Source: an uncultured Clostridia bacterium (GTDB lineage: Bacteria > Bacillota > Clostridia > Christensenellales > Borkfalkiaceae). Taken from it: a stretch of 64,000 nucleotides of DNA. The notes under the pieces are model-generated. The model did not search any database and was not told where the DNA came from. It worked only from the letters and a program-made list of their open reading frames with translations. The DNA lies in assembly GCA_947629095.1 (NCBI GenBank), contig CANRCK010000001.1, positions 124,001 through 188,000 of the forward strand, written 5' to 3'. Position numbers and translations under genes: made by a program. Of this stretch, positions 43,339-52,919 are shown one piece after another (positions within the stretch are counted from its first letter, which is position 1; every line of letters begins with the position of its first letter).

Positions 43339-44172
43339 TTAAATTGCGCCCAAATGCCCCGTGAAGTTTAAAACGAAGCAGACTACCGAAAGCATGGCGA
43401 GATAGAGCGAAAACCACTTATAATTTGCCTTTTGGACGGCTTTTAGCATAACTTTTATTGCAAACAGCCCCACCGCCGCGGAAATTACAAAGCCGAGCGC
43501 AACGCCCACGGCAAAACTCGTGCCGCCCGCGGCAAACGTTGCCTGTATTTCGCCGTGCCAAAGCCCCTTTGCGAGGTCAACGGCAAATCCGCCCAAAATT
43601 ATGGGGATTGACATAAGGAAAGAAAATTTTGCGATTTCCTCTCCCCTGCCATTTACAAGCGCGCCCGCGCAGATTGTGGAACCGCTCCTCGATATCCCCG
43701 GAAGAACGGCAACCGCCTGCGCAAGTCCCATTGGGATTACAGTGCGCCAGCCTATTCCGGCACAGCCGCCCTCCCCCGCCCTTGCGCGCTTTTTTACAAG
43801 CGTTTCGGTAACGAGAAGAAGCGACGCGGTAATCAAAAAGAATACCGAAAGGAATATTCCCACATAGTTGCCGCCGCTTATGAAATCTTCGATATAGTCG
43901 TCCGCAAACAGACCTACAAGCCCTGCGGGGATTGTGGCAAGCGCCAAAAAGCCGAGCGTTTTGAAGGGTTTTTTGAACAGTGCCAAAATATCTTTAAAGA
44001 AAACAGTGCATACCGCAACAAGCGTGCCGAGATGGAGAACGAGCGGAATGAACAAGCCTCCGTCAAGCCCGAAAAGCCTTTGTAGGAATATCAGATGCCC
44101 TGATGACGATACGGGAAGAAATTCCGTAAGTCCCTGTACAAGCCCCAAAACTGCCGCTTGCCAAATTTCCAT
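43339..44172 (-). CDS. uppP: Undecaprenyl-diphosphatase (bacitracin resistance)
   Basis: This 277-residue membrane enzyme removes one phosphate from undecaprenyl diphosphate so that the lipid carrier can be used again for wall synthesis. The motifs VQGLTEFLPVSSSGHL (12-27) and PGISRSGSTI (about 159-168) carry the catalytic glutamate, serine and arginine. About eight membrane helices are visible. It starts 9 bp after the SurA-like lipoprotein gene and is probably in its operon. AAGGAAA precedes the ATG. Confidence 0.97.
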   Translation of the reverse strand: MEIWQAAVLGLVQGLTEFLPVSSSGHLIFLQRLFGLDGGLFIPLVLHLGTLVAVCTVFFKDILALFKKPFKTLGFLALATIPAGLVGLFADDYIEDFISGGNYVGIFLSVFFLITASLLLVTETLVKKRARAGEGGCAGIGWRTVIPMGLAQAVAVLPGISRSGSTICAGALVNGRGEEIAKFSFLMSIPIILGGFAVDLAKGLWHGEIQATFAAGGTSFAVGVALGFVISAAVGLFAIKVMLKAVQKANYKWFSLYLAMLSVVCFVLNFTGHLGAI

Positions 44173-44181
44173 AAAGTTTCC

Positions 44182-46410
44182 TTAATTATCTAAATCCAGA
44201 AGGTCCTTATATGCCTCGGGTTTTTTGGTTACGGTTTCGTCCTTGTTGAACTGCGTCATTATCTGAGTTCTGCGGACGGAGGATATCTCGGAGATGTTTT
44301 TACTCTTTACCCATTCGTAGAAAAGATTTTCAAACGTTCCCTCAACGGTTGCGTTGTTTTTCCAGTCAAGCTCCTTGTATACCGCGCCGCCTTCGCTGTT
44401 GTAGGTATAGGTTACGTATATAAGGTGCCAGCCGTAGTCGCCCGCGCATACGGTGAAATGACCTGCGCCGCCCTGTATTGCCTGCTGAGCGGCATATTCG
44501 AACTCCTTGATGTAGCCCGTGCTGTCGCCTATATTCACGGAATAGCCCAAATACTTTGAAAGAATACCCGTGTCGGTGGTATATGCGTACTGAAGCTCGT
44601 TGACAGCCGCAAGAGCCTTGTATTGGTCGCTGCCCTTATAGAGAAGGTTGGAAGCCGTGCTGTCGCCGAGGTTTACGGAACCGGAAGCATATATGAAATT
44701 TTGATAGTCGATTTCCTTTTCGTCGGCTGCGGGGTCCTTATAGAGGACTTCGTCCGTCAGGTCGGCGTAGTAGCCATCGTTGCCGGTTTTAGGGTCGTAG
44801 CCCTCAAAGGTTACCCTTCCATCGCCGCCGAATACGTAGTTAATATATTCTTTGAACTCGCCGAGCATACCGTCGATATTGAGTTTGTTGGGGATTAATT
44901 GATATTTACCCTCGTCAAGCTCGTACACCCTGCCGTTATAGGAATATTGACCTATATACTTTTCAAGCGGCTTGTATTGGGTGTTGCCCGTGAGATTGTT
45001 TTTGAAGAACAGATAGTTGCGGTTTGCGTCGCCGCCGTTATAATATTCAAAACCGTCCTCGGCTTTGAAGGAATAGTCGGTTGTGCCGTTGAACCACGCT
45101 GCGCGCTGGTCGGTTATGACGATTTGCTTTAACAGCTTATTCCTTTCATTATAATATCCGACGGTGTAATTTACGGTACTGTCGTCGCCGTCATCCTTGT
45201 CCTCATAGCGGGTCTGCAAGGTTGTGAGCTGTGCGCTCTGCGTTGCGCTGAAAGGAAGCAAAATGTTGTATACAAAGCCGTAGGTGCCGCCTGCGGATTC
45301 GGAGGTGTTGGGCGCATAGAGAATGAAGGAAGTATCCGAGAGGCTATCCATCGTGCTTGTAAAGCCGGTATTTTGGTTGCTTTGCGCCTGGCTGCTGAGC
45401 TGGCTTTCGTACACTGCCTGAAGATATTCGTAGGCGCCGTCGTCGGTGAGCTTGCTCTCCTGCTCGTCCTCATACAAATCGTAATATTTATAGATAACGC
45501 GGTTTTCAAGCTGGGAGATATATTCCCTCTGCATATAGGCTATGCCGTCCTCGTTGTTGCCGATGCCGCCGCAGATATTGCGGAGAGCGTCGGTTTCGGG
45601 GTCCACGAGGTCGTTGTTGACGAGCGCTATTATAAAGTTGTTGTACGCCGTGGTTCTGGTGATCTGGTTGGACCCTTCGAGCATATCGTCCTTATAAACG
45701 CCGCTGTCGGCAATGAGATTGCCCTTATAGCCCGTATATACGCCGTAGTTTAAAGACTTGTCGGCATTTGCGGGATAATAGTCGTCCTCCTCGGCGTCAA
45801 CGCCTGCGGGAACATCGCGCGAGTCGGTGCCGGCAGTGGAATCCTCTTCCTCGAGAAGTTCCTGCTCGTAGGAGTCTATAGCCTCGTTGAGGGACTTATA
45901 GAGATTGTATTTTGCAATCTTCACGTCCTTGTCGGGGTCTTCCGCGCTGACGCTTTGGTCGGTGAGAAGATACTCGAGCTTGGATATATAGGAATCCTTG
46001 GAGTTGTATTCGCTTACAACCGTTGCGGGATTGCCCGTGCCTGCCTTGTTGTTGAGAAGGTACATTATTGCGTACTGCGTTATTACGGCATTTTCAACAA
46101 GCCCGTCGACGAGCATGTTGAACACGTCGGTATACGAGTAGCCGCTGTTGACATAGGAAATACCGACGTTGATGTAGTATGCAACCAGCTCGCTCTTGTA
46201 AATTTCGGTAGTGCCGACTGCCGATTTGTAGTTGTTGATGAGGTTGGTATCAAAGGCGTCCATACCCTCCGCGTTGGATATGTCAACGGTGGCTATAACC
46301 TTGTTCATATCCATAACAGAGTCCTCTTTATTCAGGGCACAGCCTGTAAGCGACGCCGTCAATGCTATTGTGGACGCCAGAACGACGCCTGCAATTCTTT
46401 TCTTTTTCAT
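44182..46410 (-). CDS. Large SurA/PrsA-like lipoprotein, possible extracytoplasmic foldase
   Basis: The 742-residue protein has a lipoprotein signal (C24 in LTGC). Residues 45-200 are helical and resemble a SurA N-terminal chaperone region (DGLVENAVITQYA, YKSLNEAIDSYEQELLEEE). The centre is an acidic, tyrosine-rich stretch with no recognised domain. Near residue 650 FTVCAGDYGWHLIYVTY matches the end of parvulin domains (GWHIIxV). So it looks like a peptidyl-prolyl isomerase-type foldase with a long insertion; enzyme activity is uncertain. A good promoter lies just upstream, and uppP follows by 9 bp. It might help fold large exported proteins such as the MBG giants; that is speculation. Confidence 0.75.
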   Translation of the reverse strand: MKKKRIAGVVLASTIALTASLTGCALNKEDSVMDMNKVIATVDISNAEGMDAFDTNLINNYKSAVGTTEIYKSELVAYYINVGISYVNSGYSYTDVFNMLVDGLVENAVITQYAIMYLLNNKAGTGNPATVVSEYNSKDSYISKLEYLLTDQSVSAEDPDKDVKIAKYNLYKSLNEAIDSYEQELLEEEDSTAGTDSRDVPAGVDAEEDDYYPANADKSLNYGVYTGYKGNLIADSGVYKDDMLEGSNQITRTTAYNNFIIALVNNDLVDPETDALRNICGGIGNNEDGIAYMQREYISQLENRVIYKYYDLYEDEQESKLTDDGAYEYLQAVYESQLSSQAQSNQNTGFTSTMDSLSDTSFILYAPNTSESAGGTYGFVYNILLPFSATQSAQLTTLQTRYEDKDDGDDSTVNYTVGYYNERNKLLKQIVITDQRAAWFNGTTDYSFKAEDGFEYYNGGDANRNYLFFKNNLTGNTQYKPLEKYIGQYSYNGRVYELDEGKYQLIPNKLNIDGMLGEFKEYINYVFGGDGRVTFEGYDPKTGNDGYYADLTDEVLYKDPAADEKEIDYQNFIYASGSVNLGDSTASNLLYKGSDQYKALAAVNELQYAYTTDTGILSKYLGYSVNIGDSTGYIKEFEYAAQQAIQGGAGHFTVCAGDYGWHLIYVTYTYNSEGGAVYKELDWKNNATVEGTFENLFYEWVKSKNISEISSVRRTQIMTQFNKDETVTKKPEAYKDLLDLDN

Positions 46411-46455
46411 AAATCAAAAACTCCGAAAAGGTTGGTTACGATAAAATCTTTTAAC

Positions 46456-46484
46456 ATTATATAATATTTGAAATATTATAGCAA
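46456..46484 (-). promoter_or_regulatory. Promoter of the lipoprotein-uppP operon
   Basis: TTGCTA, 17 bp, TATAAT on the minus strand; the spacer holds the palindrome AATATTTCAAATATT. It lies between the mfd stop and the lipoprotein start. Confidence 0.7.
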
Positions 46485-46490
46485 TTGATT

Positions 46491-49400
46491 TTAGGCGCTT
46501 TGAAGGGCAAATTTCAAAAATTTTGTCATTCCGAGCATAGTTTTTTTGGGCGGAAGCCCGCTGTTGAACACTATGAGCGGGGCGCGCGCCATGGAAAGAG
46601 TTACGCCGCCGCGGAATTTTTCGAGCGCGGCGTTCAAGCCGACGTGTTCGAGGCTGTTTATGGATGGCAGCTCTATAAAGTTGCTCTCCCTGCCTACGGA
46701 TATCTTTTTTACGTTGAATTTTTGCGCGTACGCCTTGAGGACGGCAATTATCATGAGGTTCAAAACCGGCTCCGGCATAACGCCGTAGTTGTCCTCTATG
46801 GAGCGGCACACGCGCTTGTAGTCGTCAACGGTGCGGATTTCGGCAATCTGCTTGTAACAGTCGAGCCTGCCCGCGCTGCTCTCTATATAATTTTCGGGAA
46901 TGTAAGCCGTAACGTTGATATCAAGCTCGGCGGAGAACTGAGGCTCTCCCGTGAGTTCCTCCTTCAAAAGCTTGGAGTACAGCTCGTAGCCGACCTTATC
47001 CATATGCCCGTGCTGTTCGGCGCCGAGTACGTTGCCCGCGCCGCGGATTTCAAGGTCGCGCATGGCTATTTTAAAGCCGGAGCCGAGTTCGGTGAACTGC
47101 ATTATGGCTTTTAAACGTTCGGTGGCGTCCGATGTAAGCACTTTTTCCGCTTTGAAAGTAAAATATGCCTGCGCAAGACGGGAACTTCTGCCCACTCTCC
47201 CGCGCAATTGGTAGAGCTGGGATATGCCGAGGCGGTCGCTGTCTATAACTATGAGAGTGTTGGCGTTGGGAAGGTCTATGCCGTTCTCTATTATCGTTGT
47301 GGTGACGAGCACATTGGTTTCTCCGCGGTAGAATGAAAATACGGAATTTTCCAAAGTATCCCTGTCCATTCTGCCGTGGGCGTACGTAACCTTAGCTTCG
47401 GGGATTATGGCGCAAATGCGCGCGGTAAACGTGGCGATACTCTCCACGCGGTTATATAAAATGAATACCTGACCCCCGCGGGAAATTTCGCGGATGACGG
47501 CGTCGCGTATAAGCGTTTCGCTTTCCTCCACGACGTAGGTCTGCACGGGCAAACGCTTTTGCGGGGGCGTGTTGATTGTGGAGATATCGCGTATGCCCGC
47601 AAGCGACATATGAAGGGTACGCGGAATCGGGGTGGCGGTCATAGTGAGGCAGTCAACGTCCTTTTTGACGTGCTTTATTTTCTCCTTGTGCTCCACGCCG
47701 AAGCGCTGTTCCTCATCGAGAACCAAAAGCCCCAGATCATAGAATTTGACGTCGTCCGAAAGAAGCCTGTGCGTGCCTATTATTACGTCTATATCGCCGT
47801 TTGCAAGCGCCTTTATGGTCTGCGCCTGCTGCGCGGGGGTTTTGAAGCGGTTCAATTTGTCCACGCGCACGCCGAATTCGGCGAAGCGCTTTACAGCAGT
47901 GTTGTAGTGCTGTTCCGACAGAATTGTGCTGGGGCACATTATTGCAGCCTGTTTGCCGCCGAGAACGGAGAGATATACTGCGCGCAGCGCAACTTCGGTT
48001 TTTCCGTAACCGACGTCGCCGCAAAGAAGTCTGTCCATAACCTTGCCCGAGCACATATCGTTTTTTATTTCCTCTATGGAAATTAGCTGGTCGGGAGTTT
48101 CCTCGTATTCGAAACTGTCCTCGAACTCCTGCATCATGGCTGCGTTTTGAGGGAAGGCGTAGCCCTTTTTTGCGCTGCGTTCCGCATAGAGCGCCTTTAA
48201 GTCGAAGGCAAGTTTTTTTATGGATTGGCGCACCCGCTCCTTTACGCGCTCAAAGTCGGCGCCGCCTATTTTGGAGAGCGCGGGCGAGCCGTCGCCGACG
48301 TATTTGGAGAGGATATCCATCTGCTCGACGGGCACGTAGAGCGTATCGCCGTCCCTATATTCTATTGCAACGTATTCCTTTATTCCGTCGATGGTCTCTA
48401 TCTTTTTGGTGCCGGTGATTTTGCCTATTCCGTGCTTTTCGTGGACGCAGTAGTCGCCTATTTCGGGCGCGACGAACATATCGCCGCGGCGGCGTTTGAT
48501 GCGCTTTGCCGCAGGCTTTGTGAAGAGATCGGAGCTACCTATGATTACGAGCTTACACTCGTGGATAATAAGCCCGTGGGCAAGCTCTTCGCTCGAAACT
48601 GCCACGCCGCGGAGGGCTTCGAGCCTGTCGGGAACGGGATATACGGGAAGATATTCGTCGCAAAGCCCGTCGCAGAGCTTCTGATATCTGTCGATACTGC
48701 CGCCGAAAATAAGAATACGGTAGCCCGTACTGAGCCATGTTTTGGCGTCGGCTATAAGCTGCGGCATGGAATTCAGGTATGAGGGCACGGGCGTAGAGTG
48801 CATATTGAAGGTTTTGAGAGGGCTGAAAAAGCCCGTACCGGAGGTGAACGTCTGGACGGCAAGATTGCGAAATTTTGAAAATTGCCCCGCTATATATTGC
48901 GGCGAAACAAGTTGGTTTAAAGAAAAATCAAACGCTTCGCCGCCGTTTTTCAAGTCCTTTACGCGTTCGATATGCTCACGGTAAATCCCCTCCGCCCTGT
49001 CGGTAACCGATTTACATTCATCTAAGATTACGAGAACGTCGGAGGGCAGAAAACTCAACACGGTATGCGAATTTTCGAGCAAAGGAGCCACGAAAGAGAC
49101 ACCCGTAAACGGCGTGCCGAGGGCAAGCTTTTCGCAAATTTCATCGGAAAGCGCGCGCGCCCTCTCGTATGCCTTTGCGTTGGGCGATTTTTTGGTTTCT
49201 GCGCGCAATATCTCCTTTATGCGCCCGACCTCCCCGGGGTTGAACGTAAAATCAGCCGCGGCGATGATTTCAAGGGTATCGCTCTCCTCCAAGCGCTCTC
49301 CGCTCGCCCGGTCGTATGGGCGGATTTTTTCAACCGTGTCGCCGAAAAAGTCAACACGTGCGGGGTTTTCCGCATTTATTGGGTAAATATCGAGGATATC

Positions 49401-49904
49401 GCCGCGGACGGCAAAGGAGCCTCGGCTCTCGGCGGAATACTCCCTTACATAGCCCATTGAAACGAGCTTTTGGGGCAGGGTTTGATAGTCGAAGTCCTCT
49501 CCCTTTTTTAAAATTACCCTTTCTATGTGCGAGGGTGCGAGCTGCATTAAAGCTTCAATGTCGGCAACGACAACCTCCGCGCCGTTTTCCATTTCCGAAA
49601 GGGCGCAGAGGCGATTGAAAATTGCGTCCTTGGATAGGGCGTCCTTATATAAAATCACCTCGTCCTTTGACGTTAAAAGAGTGCATTTTTTGCCCGAAAG
49701 AGTTGAGATTGCAGCGTGCGCGCTGCGGGCGGACAGGGAGTCCGCCGTGACGTATAAAATTTTGTCGGGAACGGCTGCCGCAGTCAGATATTTTTGTGCG
49801 TCGGACAGCCCAAATACCGCCGTCGGCGTGCCGAGGCGGAGTTCTTCGGATAGGGCGCAGTAGTCGCCCGACAGATTGCGGTAAGTGAAAAATTTTGTGT
49901 TCAA
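46491..49904 (-). CDS. mfd: Transcription-repair coupling factor
   Basis: The 1,137-residue ATPase removes RNA polymerase stalled at DNA damage and recruits UvrA. It shows the UvrB-like N-terminal module (about 1-350), the RNA polymerase-interaction domain (about 470-540, GDYCVHEKHGIGKITG), a helicase core with GDVGYGKTEVALRA and DEEQRFG, and the C-terminal TRCF domain. The start is TTG at 49904 with no strong ribosome site, so translation may depend on coupling to pth 50 bp upstream. Length is normal. Confidence 0.97.
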   Translation of the reverse strand: MNTKFFTYRNLSGDYCALSEELRLGTPTAVFGLSDAQKYLTAAAVPDKILYVTADSLSARSAHAAISTLSGKKCTLLTSKDEVILYKDALSKDAIFNRLCALSEMENGAEVVVADIEALMQLAPSHIERVILKKGEDFDYQTLPQKLVSMGYVREYSAESRGSFAVRGDILDIYPINAENPARVDFFGDTVEKIRPYDRASGERLEESDTLEIIAAADFTFNPGEVGRIKEILRAETKKSPNAKAYERARALSDEICEKLALGTPFTGVSFVAPLLENSHTVLSFLPSDVLVILDECKSVTDRAEGIYREHIERVKDLKNGGEAFDFSLNQLVSPQYIAGQFSKFRNLAVQTFTSGTGFFSPLKTFNMHSTPVPSYLNSMPQLIADAKTWLSTGYRILIFGGSIDRYQKLCDGLCDEYLPVYPVPDRLEALRGVAVSSEELAHGLIIHECKLVIIGSSDLFTKPAAKRIKRRRGDMFVAPEIGDYCVHEKHGIGKITGTKKIETIDGIKEYVAIEYRDGDTLYVPVEQMDILSKYVGDGSPALSKIGGADFERVKERVRQSIKKLAFDLKALYAERSAKKGYAFPQNAAMMQEFEDSFEYEETPDQLISIEEIKNDMCSGKVMDRLLCGDVGYGKTEVALRAVYLSVLGGKQAAIMCPSTILSEQHYNTAVKRFAEFGVRVDKLNRFKTPAQQAQTIKALANGDIDVIIGTHRLLSDDVKFYDLGLLVLDEEQRFGVEHKEKIKHVKKDVDCLTMTATPIPRTLHMSLAGIRDISTINTPPQKRLPVQTYVVEESETLIRDAVIREISRGGQVFILYNRVESIATFTARICAIIPEAKVTYAHGRMDRDTLENSVFSFYRGETNVLVTTTIIENGIDLPNANTLIVIDSDRLGISQLYQLRGRVGRSSRLAQAYFTFKAEKVLTSDATERLKAIMQFTELGSGFKIAMRDLEIRGAGNVLGAEQHGHMDKVGYELYSKLLKEELTGEPQFSAELDINVTAYIPENYIESSAGRLDCYKQIAEIRTVDDYKRVCRSIEDNYGVMPEPVLNLMIIAVLKAYAQKFNVKKISVGRESNFIELPSINSLEHVGLNAALEKFRGGVTLSMARAPLIVFNSGLPPKKTMLGMTKFLKFALQSA

Positions 49905-49954
49905 AGCGTTACCGAGTTTGTAAAAATTAAATACGTATGCGTATTTTTAACCTT

Positions 49955-50518
49955 TCAGCCGTTATAGTCAGTCATTACGAGTTCCACAGGCTGACCTTTT
50001 GCTATTGCAATTGCGGCGTCCGCAGCACGGGTGCAGGCGGATATAAACAGCTCGTAGTCCTCCTTGCGTACTTCGGACAAGACGTAGTTTATGAGCGGAA
50101 TATTTATTTCTTCGTCGCGTATGCCTATTCTTATGCGGGTGAAGTTCTGCGTGCCGGTTTCGGCAATGACAGAGCGCATACCGTTGTGGGTGCCTGCGCT
50201 GCCCGAGGGGCGGATCCTCACCTTGCCCTTGGGGAGGTCGTAGTCGTCGTAAATTACGATGAGATTTTCCGTAGGGGTTTTATATTTTGCAAGAAGCTGT
50301 TTTACCGCCCTGCCGCTGTTGTTCATATATGTTACGGGGCGGGCGATTATGAGCTTTTCACCGTTGAGATTTGCTTCGGCAACGAATGCCTCGCACTCCT
50401 TTTTTTTAAACTTTACGCCGAGCTTTGCCGCCACGTCGCCCGCGGCGATATAGCCCATATTATGAAAAGTTTTTAAATATTTTTCCTCGGGATTGCCGAG
50501 ACCGACTATTATATACAT
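49955..50518 (-). CDS. pth: Peptidyl-tRNA hydrolase
   Basis: The 187-residue enzyme frees tRNA from peptidyl-tRNA lost by ribosomes. Active-site residues are visible: N9 (GLGNP), H19 (FHNMGY), D near 92 (IYDDYDLPKG) and N in GTHNGMRS. The order pth-mfd is conserved in many Firmicutes. A terminator after prs separates it from the upstream gene, and its ribosome site is weak (GGA). Confidence 0.97.
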   Translation of the reverse strand: MYIIVGLGNPEEKYLKTFHNMGYIAAGDVAAKLGVKFKKKECEAFVAEANLNGEKLIIARPVTYMNNSGRAVKQLLAKYKTPTENLIVIYDDYDLPKGKVRIRPSGSAGTHNGMRSVIAETGTQNFTRIRIGIRDEEINIPLINYVLSEVRKEDYELFISACTRAADAAIAIAKGQPVELVMTDYNG

Positions 50519-50537
50519 AGATCCGATAATATTTTAA

Positions 50538-50559
50538 AAGCCGCAACACGGTGCGGCTT
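50538..50559 (-). terminator. Terminator after prs
   Basis: Minus-strand stem AAGCCGCA/TGCGGCTT followed by TTAAAATATT; it lies between the prs stop and the pth start. The U-run is imperfect. Confidence 0.6.
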
Positions 50560-50566
50560 ACGTACG

Positions 50567-51514
50567 TTAATCGTAGATTTTCGACATTGACTTGTCGAGG
50601 TAGACGTTTTCGATTGCCGCGGCAAATATGGGCGCCGTTGAAACCATTTTGAAGATGGGGAGCATCTTCTCCTTGGGAATGTTGATAGTGTCGAGCATGG
50701 CAAGCTCGGTTATGGGTGAAGAGGCGAGACGCTCGATTGCGGGTCCCGAGAGAACCGCGTGGGAGCAGCAGCCGTAAATCTCCTTGGCGCCAGCAGCCTT
50801 TAACGCCTTGGCGCCCTCCACTATCGTACCCGCAGTGTCTATCATATCGTCGACCATAAGACAATTTTTGCCCTGTACGTCGCCTATGATATTCATTACT
50901 TCCATTACATTTGCCTTGGGGCGGCGCTTATCTATTATAGCCATTTTGGCATCCATTCTTTCGGCTACCTTGCGCGCCCTTGCAACCGAGCCGATATCGG
51001 GGGAGACTACTACGAAATTTTCGTCCACCTTGGGTTTGAAATAGTTGTAGAGCGTGGGACCGCCCACGAGATTATCGAGAGGAATATCGAAAAAGCCCTG
51101 AATCTGCATGCAGTGCAAGTCCATTGTAAGGACCCTGTCCGCGCCTGCGCTCGTGATGAGATTTGCAACGAGTTTTGCGGTTATAGGTTCGCGCGAGCGC
51201 GCCTTTCTGTCCTGCCGGGCATAGCCGAAGTAGGGAATTACCGCCGTTATTCTGCCCGCACTGGCACGCCTTGCGGCGTCGATCATAATGAGAAGCTCCA
51301 TTAGGTTGTTGTTTACGGGGTTGCTTGTGGACTGAACGAGAAAGACATCCATACCGCGGATGGTTTCATCGAAACGGACGTAAACTTCACCGTCGGAGAA
51401 GTGGGTCACTTCCATTTTGCCGAGCGTTGTGTTAAGGCGCGCAGCAATAGCTTCAGCCAATGGAACGTTGGAGTTACCTGCAAAAATTTTGATTTCGTTG
51501 CCGTGGTTGATCAT
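50567..51514 (-). CDS. prs: Ribose-phosphate pyrophosphokinase (PRPP synthase)
   Basis: The 315-residue enzyme makes PRPP from ribose 5-phosphate and ATP for nucleotide, His and Trp synthesis. [47 protein letters not shown] and the PRPP loop [12 protein letters not shown] are intact. AGGAGAAAG precedes ATG 51514. Prs-pth-mfd is a common Firmicutes order. Confidence 0.98.
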   Translation of the reverse strand: MINHGNEIKIFAGNSNVPLAEAIAARLNTTLGKMEVTHFSDGEVYVRFDETIRGMDVFLVQSTSNPVNNNLMELLIMIDAARRASAGRITAVIPYFGYARQDRKARSREPITAKLVANLITSAGADRVLTMDLHCMQIQGFFDIPLDNLVGGPTLYNYFKPKVDENFVVVSPDIGSVARARKVAERMDAKMAIIDKRRPKANVMEVMNIIGDVQGKNCLMVDDMIDTAGTIVEGAKALKAAGAKEIYGCCSHAVLSGPAIERLASSPITELAMLDTINIPKEKMLPIFKMVSTAPIFAAAIENVYLDKSMSKIYD

Positions 51515-51671
51515 TAAGGCTTTCTCCTATAATTTTCTTTTGTAATGACGCCGCGTTTACCCGCGATAATCAGCTGAATACATTTTATAATGCATAATGT
51601 TGCAAAGTCAACCGCGGAGAGTGTAGTTTTGCAATTGAAAAATTCACACACATAAATTTTATAAATTAACG

Positions 51672-51703
51672 AAAAGCGGACAAGCAGAGAGACGCCTGTC
51701 CGC
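51672..51703 (-). terminator. Terminator after tadA
   Basis: Minus-strand stem GCGGACA/TGTCCGC followed by TTTTCG; it overlaps the region just beyond the tadA stop. Confidence 0.7.
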
Positions 51704-51711
51704 AGAAATAA

Positions 51712-52164
51712 TTATTTACCCTCGCGCTTGCGCATATCGGAAAAGAACGCAGAGAGAATTTTTGAGCACTCCTCCTCCATAACGCCCCCCTCCACCTCAA
51801 CCTTGTGGTTGAGAAGGTTGGCTGAGGCGATTTCGTTGGTGAGCGACCTGCCCTTTGCCTCATACGCGCCGAAATATACTTTTTTTATGCGGGCGTTGAG
51901 CGCTGCGCCCATACACATGGGGCATGGCTCCAAGGTGACGTAGAGTTCGCACCCGGGTATGCGCCAGCTGCCGAGTTTTTTGCAAGCCTTTTCAATCGCC
52001 TCTATTTCCGCATGGGCAGTGGCGACCTGTTTTTTTGTTCTTCTGTTATGTCCGCGGGAGATGATTTTGCCGTTTAGCACTACTACCGCGCCTATGGGCA
52101 CTTCGCCTTCGGAAAGAGCAGTCTGCGCGCATTTCAGCGCGGCTTTCATATATTTATTATCCAT
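51712..52164 (-). CDS. tadA: tRNA adenosine(34) deaminase
   Basis: The 150-residue enzyme turns A34 of tRNA-Arg(ACG) into inosine. The zinc site is complete: H51 and E53 (HAEIEAI), C81 and C84 (PCPMC). The ATG overlaps the M14 peptidase stop by 8 bp, so translation is coupled. It is the last gene of a four-gene operon. Confidence 0.97.
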   Translation of the reverse strand: MDNKYMKAALKCAQTALSEGEVPIGAVVVLNGKIISRGHNRRTKKQVATAHAEIEAIEKACKKLGSWRIPGCELYVTLEPCPMCMGAALNARIKKVYFGAYEAKGRSLTNEIASANLLNHKVEVEGGVMEEECSKILSAFFSDMRKREGK

Positions 52165-52885
52165 AATTCAAAGTGAAACAACTCAATATGCCGTAACATT
52201 CCTTGATGCGGCGGAGTTTTTTTATGGGGTGCCTGAGCCTATCCGCCCCACACTCCACAGTATATGCGGGAATGCGCAGTTTTTGTATGCACCAATCCTT
52301 ATAGCCGCCGCAGCTGCCGTAAATTTTGCGCACCTTATAGCCTGTACACCCGGCGATGATTTCGGCGCCGCGGATATCCCCCCTGCCGCCGTACTCATAG
52401 TATATTTCGCCGCCCTTAGTGTGGAAACTGAGCGTTACGAAGGGCTTGACCTTTAAGGTGAAATTGCGCACAGCCGCGGATTCCGGTTCGGAAAAGGGGC
52501 TGTCCCCTATGCAATTTTCGCTGCCGCGGAGCTTTGTGTTGAGTCTGCCGCAGCCCCAATCGGCGTCAAAATTGCAATTTAAATCCACCCCGCGGGCGTT
52601 TGCCTTCCACGTGGGGTCCTTGGTTTCGCAAAGATATGCGCCGTCGGGATTAACGAGTGGGATTATCCAGCCGCCGCCCCTCTTCAAGCCCTTTTTAATG
52701 TGCTTGATAGCCAGCCGAGCCGTTATCCATTCCCTGCCGTGCACGCCGTAGACGGCGATGAACTGTTTGCCGAAATTTTCACCGACGTGGAGAGCAAAAA
52801 TCTCCCTGCCGCGGACGGAATAGCCTATTATGCATTTTCTGCCGGTATAACTTAAATAAAATCTTTTTACTTCATTGAATATCAC
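52157..52885 (-). CDS. M14-family zinc carboxypeptidase with an altered substrate-binding motif
   Basis: The 242-residue protein has the M14 zinc ligands H49 and E52 (GVHGREW) and H155 (SFHTKGG), and the catalytic glutamate E211 (YTVECG). In M14 enzymes the motif LNRNF gives the Arg that holds the substrate carboxylate; here it reads LNCNF (C104), so that Arg is missing. No signal peptide is present, so the enzyme is probably cytoplasmic. Related proteins cut gamma-D-Glu-DAP peptides of the wall; that role is a guess here. The start is GTG at 52885 without a clear ribosome site, inside a hairpin shared with the rlmH stop. Confidence 0.85.
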   Translation of the reverse strand: MIFNEVKRFYLSYTGRKCIIGYSVRGREIFALHVGENFGKQFIAVYGVHGREWITARLAIKHIKKGLKRGGGWIIPLVNPDGAYLCETKDPTWKANARGVDLNCNFDADWGCGRLNTKLRGSENCIGDSPFSEPESAAVRNFTLKVKPFVTLSFHTKGGEIYYEYGGRGDIRGAEIIAGCTGYKVRKIYGSCGGYKDWCIQKLRIPAYTVECGADRLRHPIKKLRRIKECYGILSCFTLNYG

Positions 52886-52919
52886 ACAATAGAATATGAT
52901 TTATTTACTTGTGATATTC
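52877..52919 (-). promoter_or_regulatory. Hairpin joining the rlmH stop and the M14 start
   Basis: A perfect 10-bp inverted repeat GAATATCACA/TGTGATATTC. One arm holds the end of rlmH, the other the GTG start of the peptidase. Ribosomes finishing rlmH would open it, suggesting translational coupling. Confidence 0.5.
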
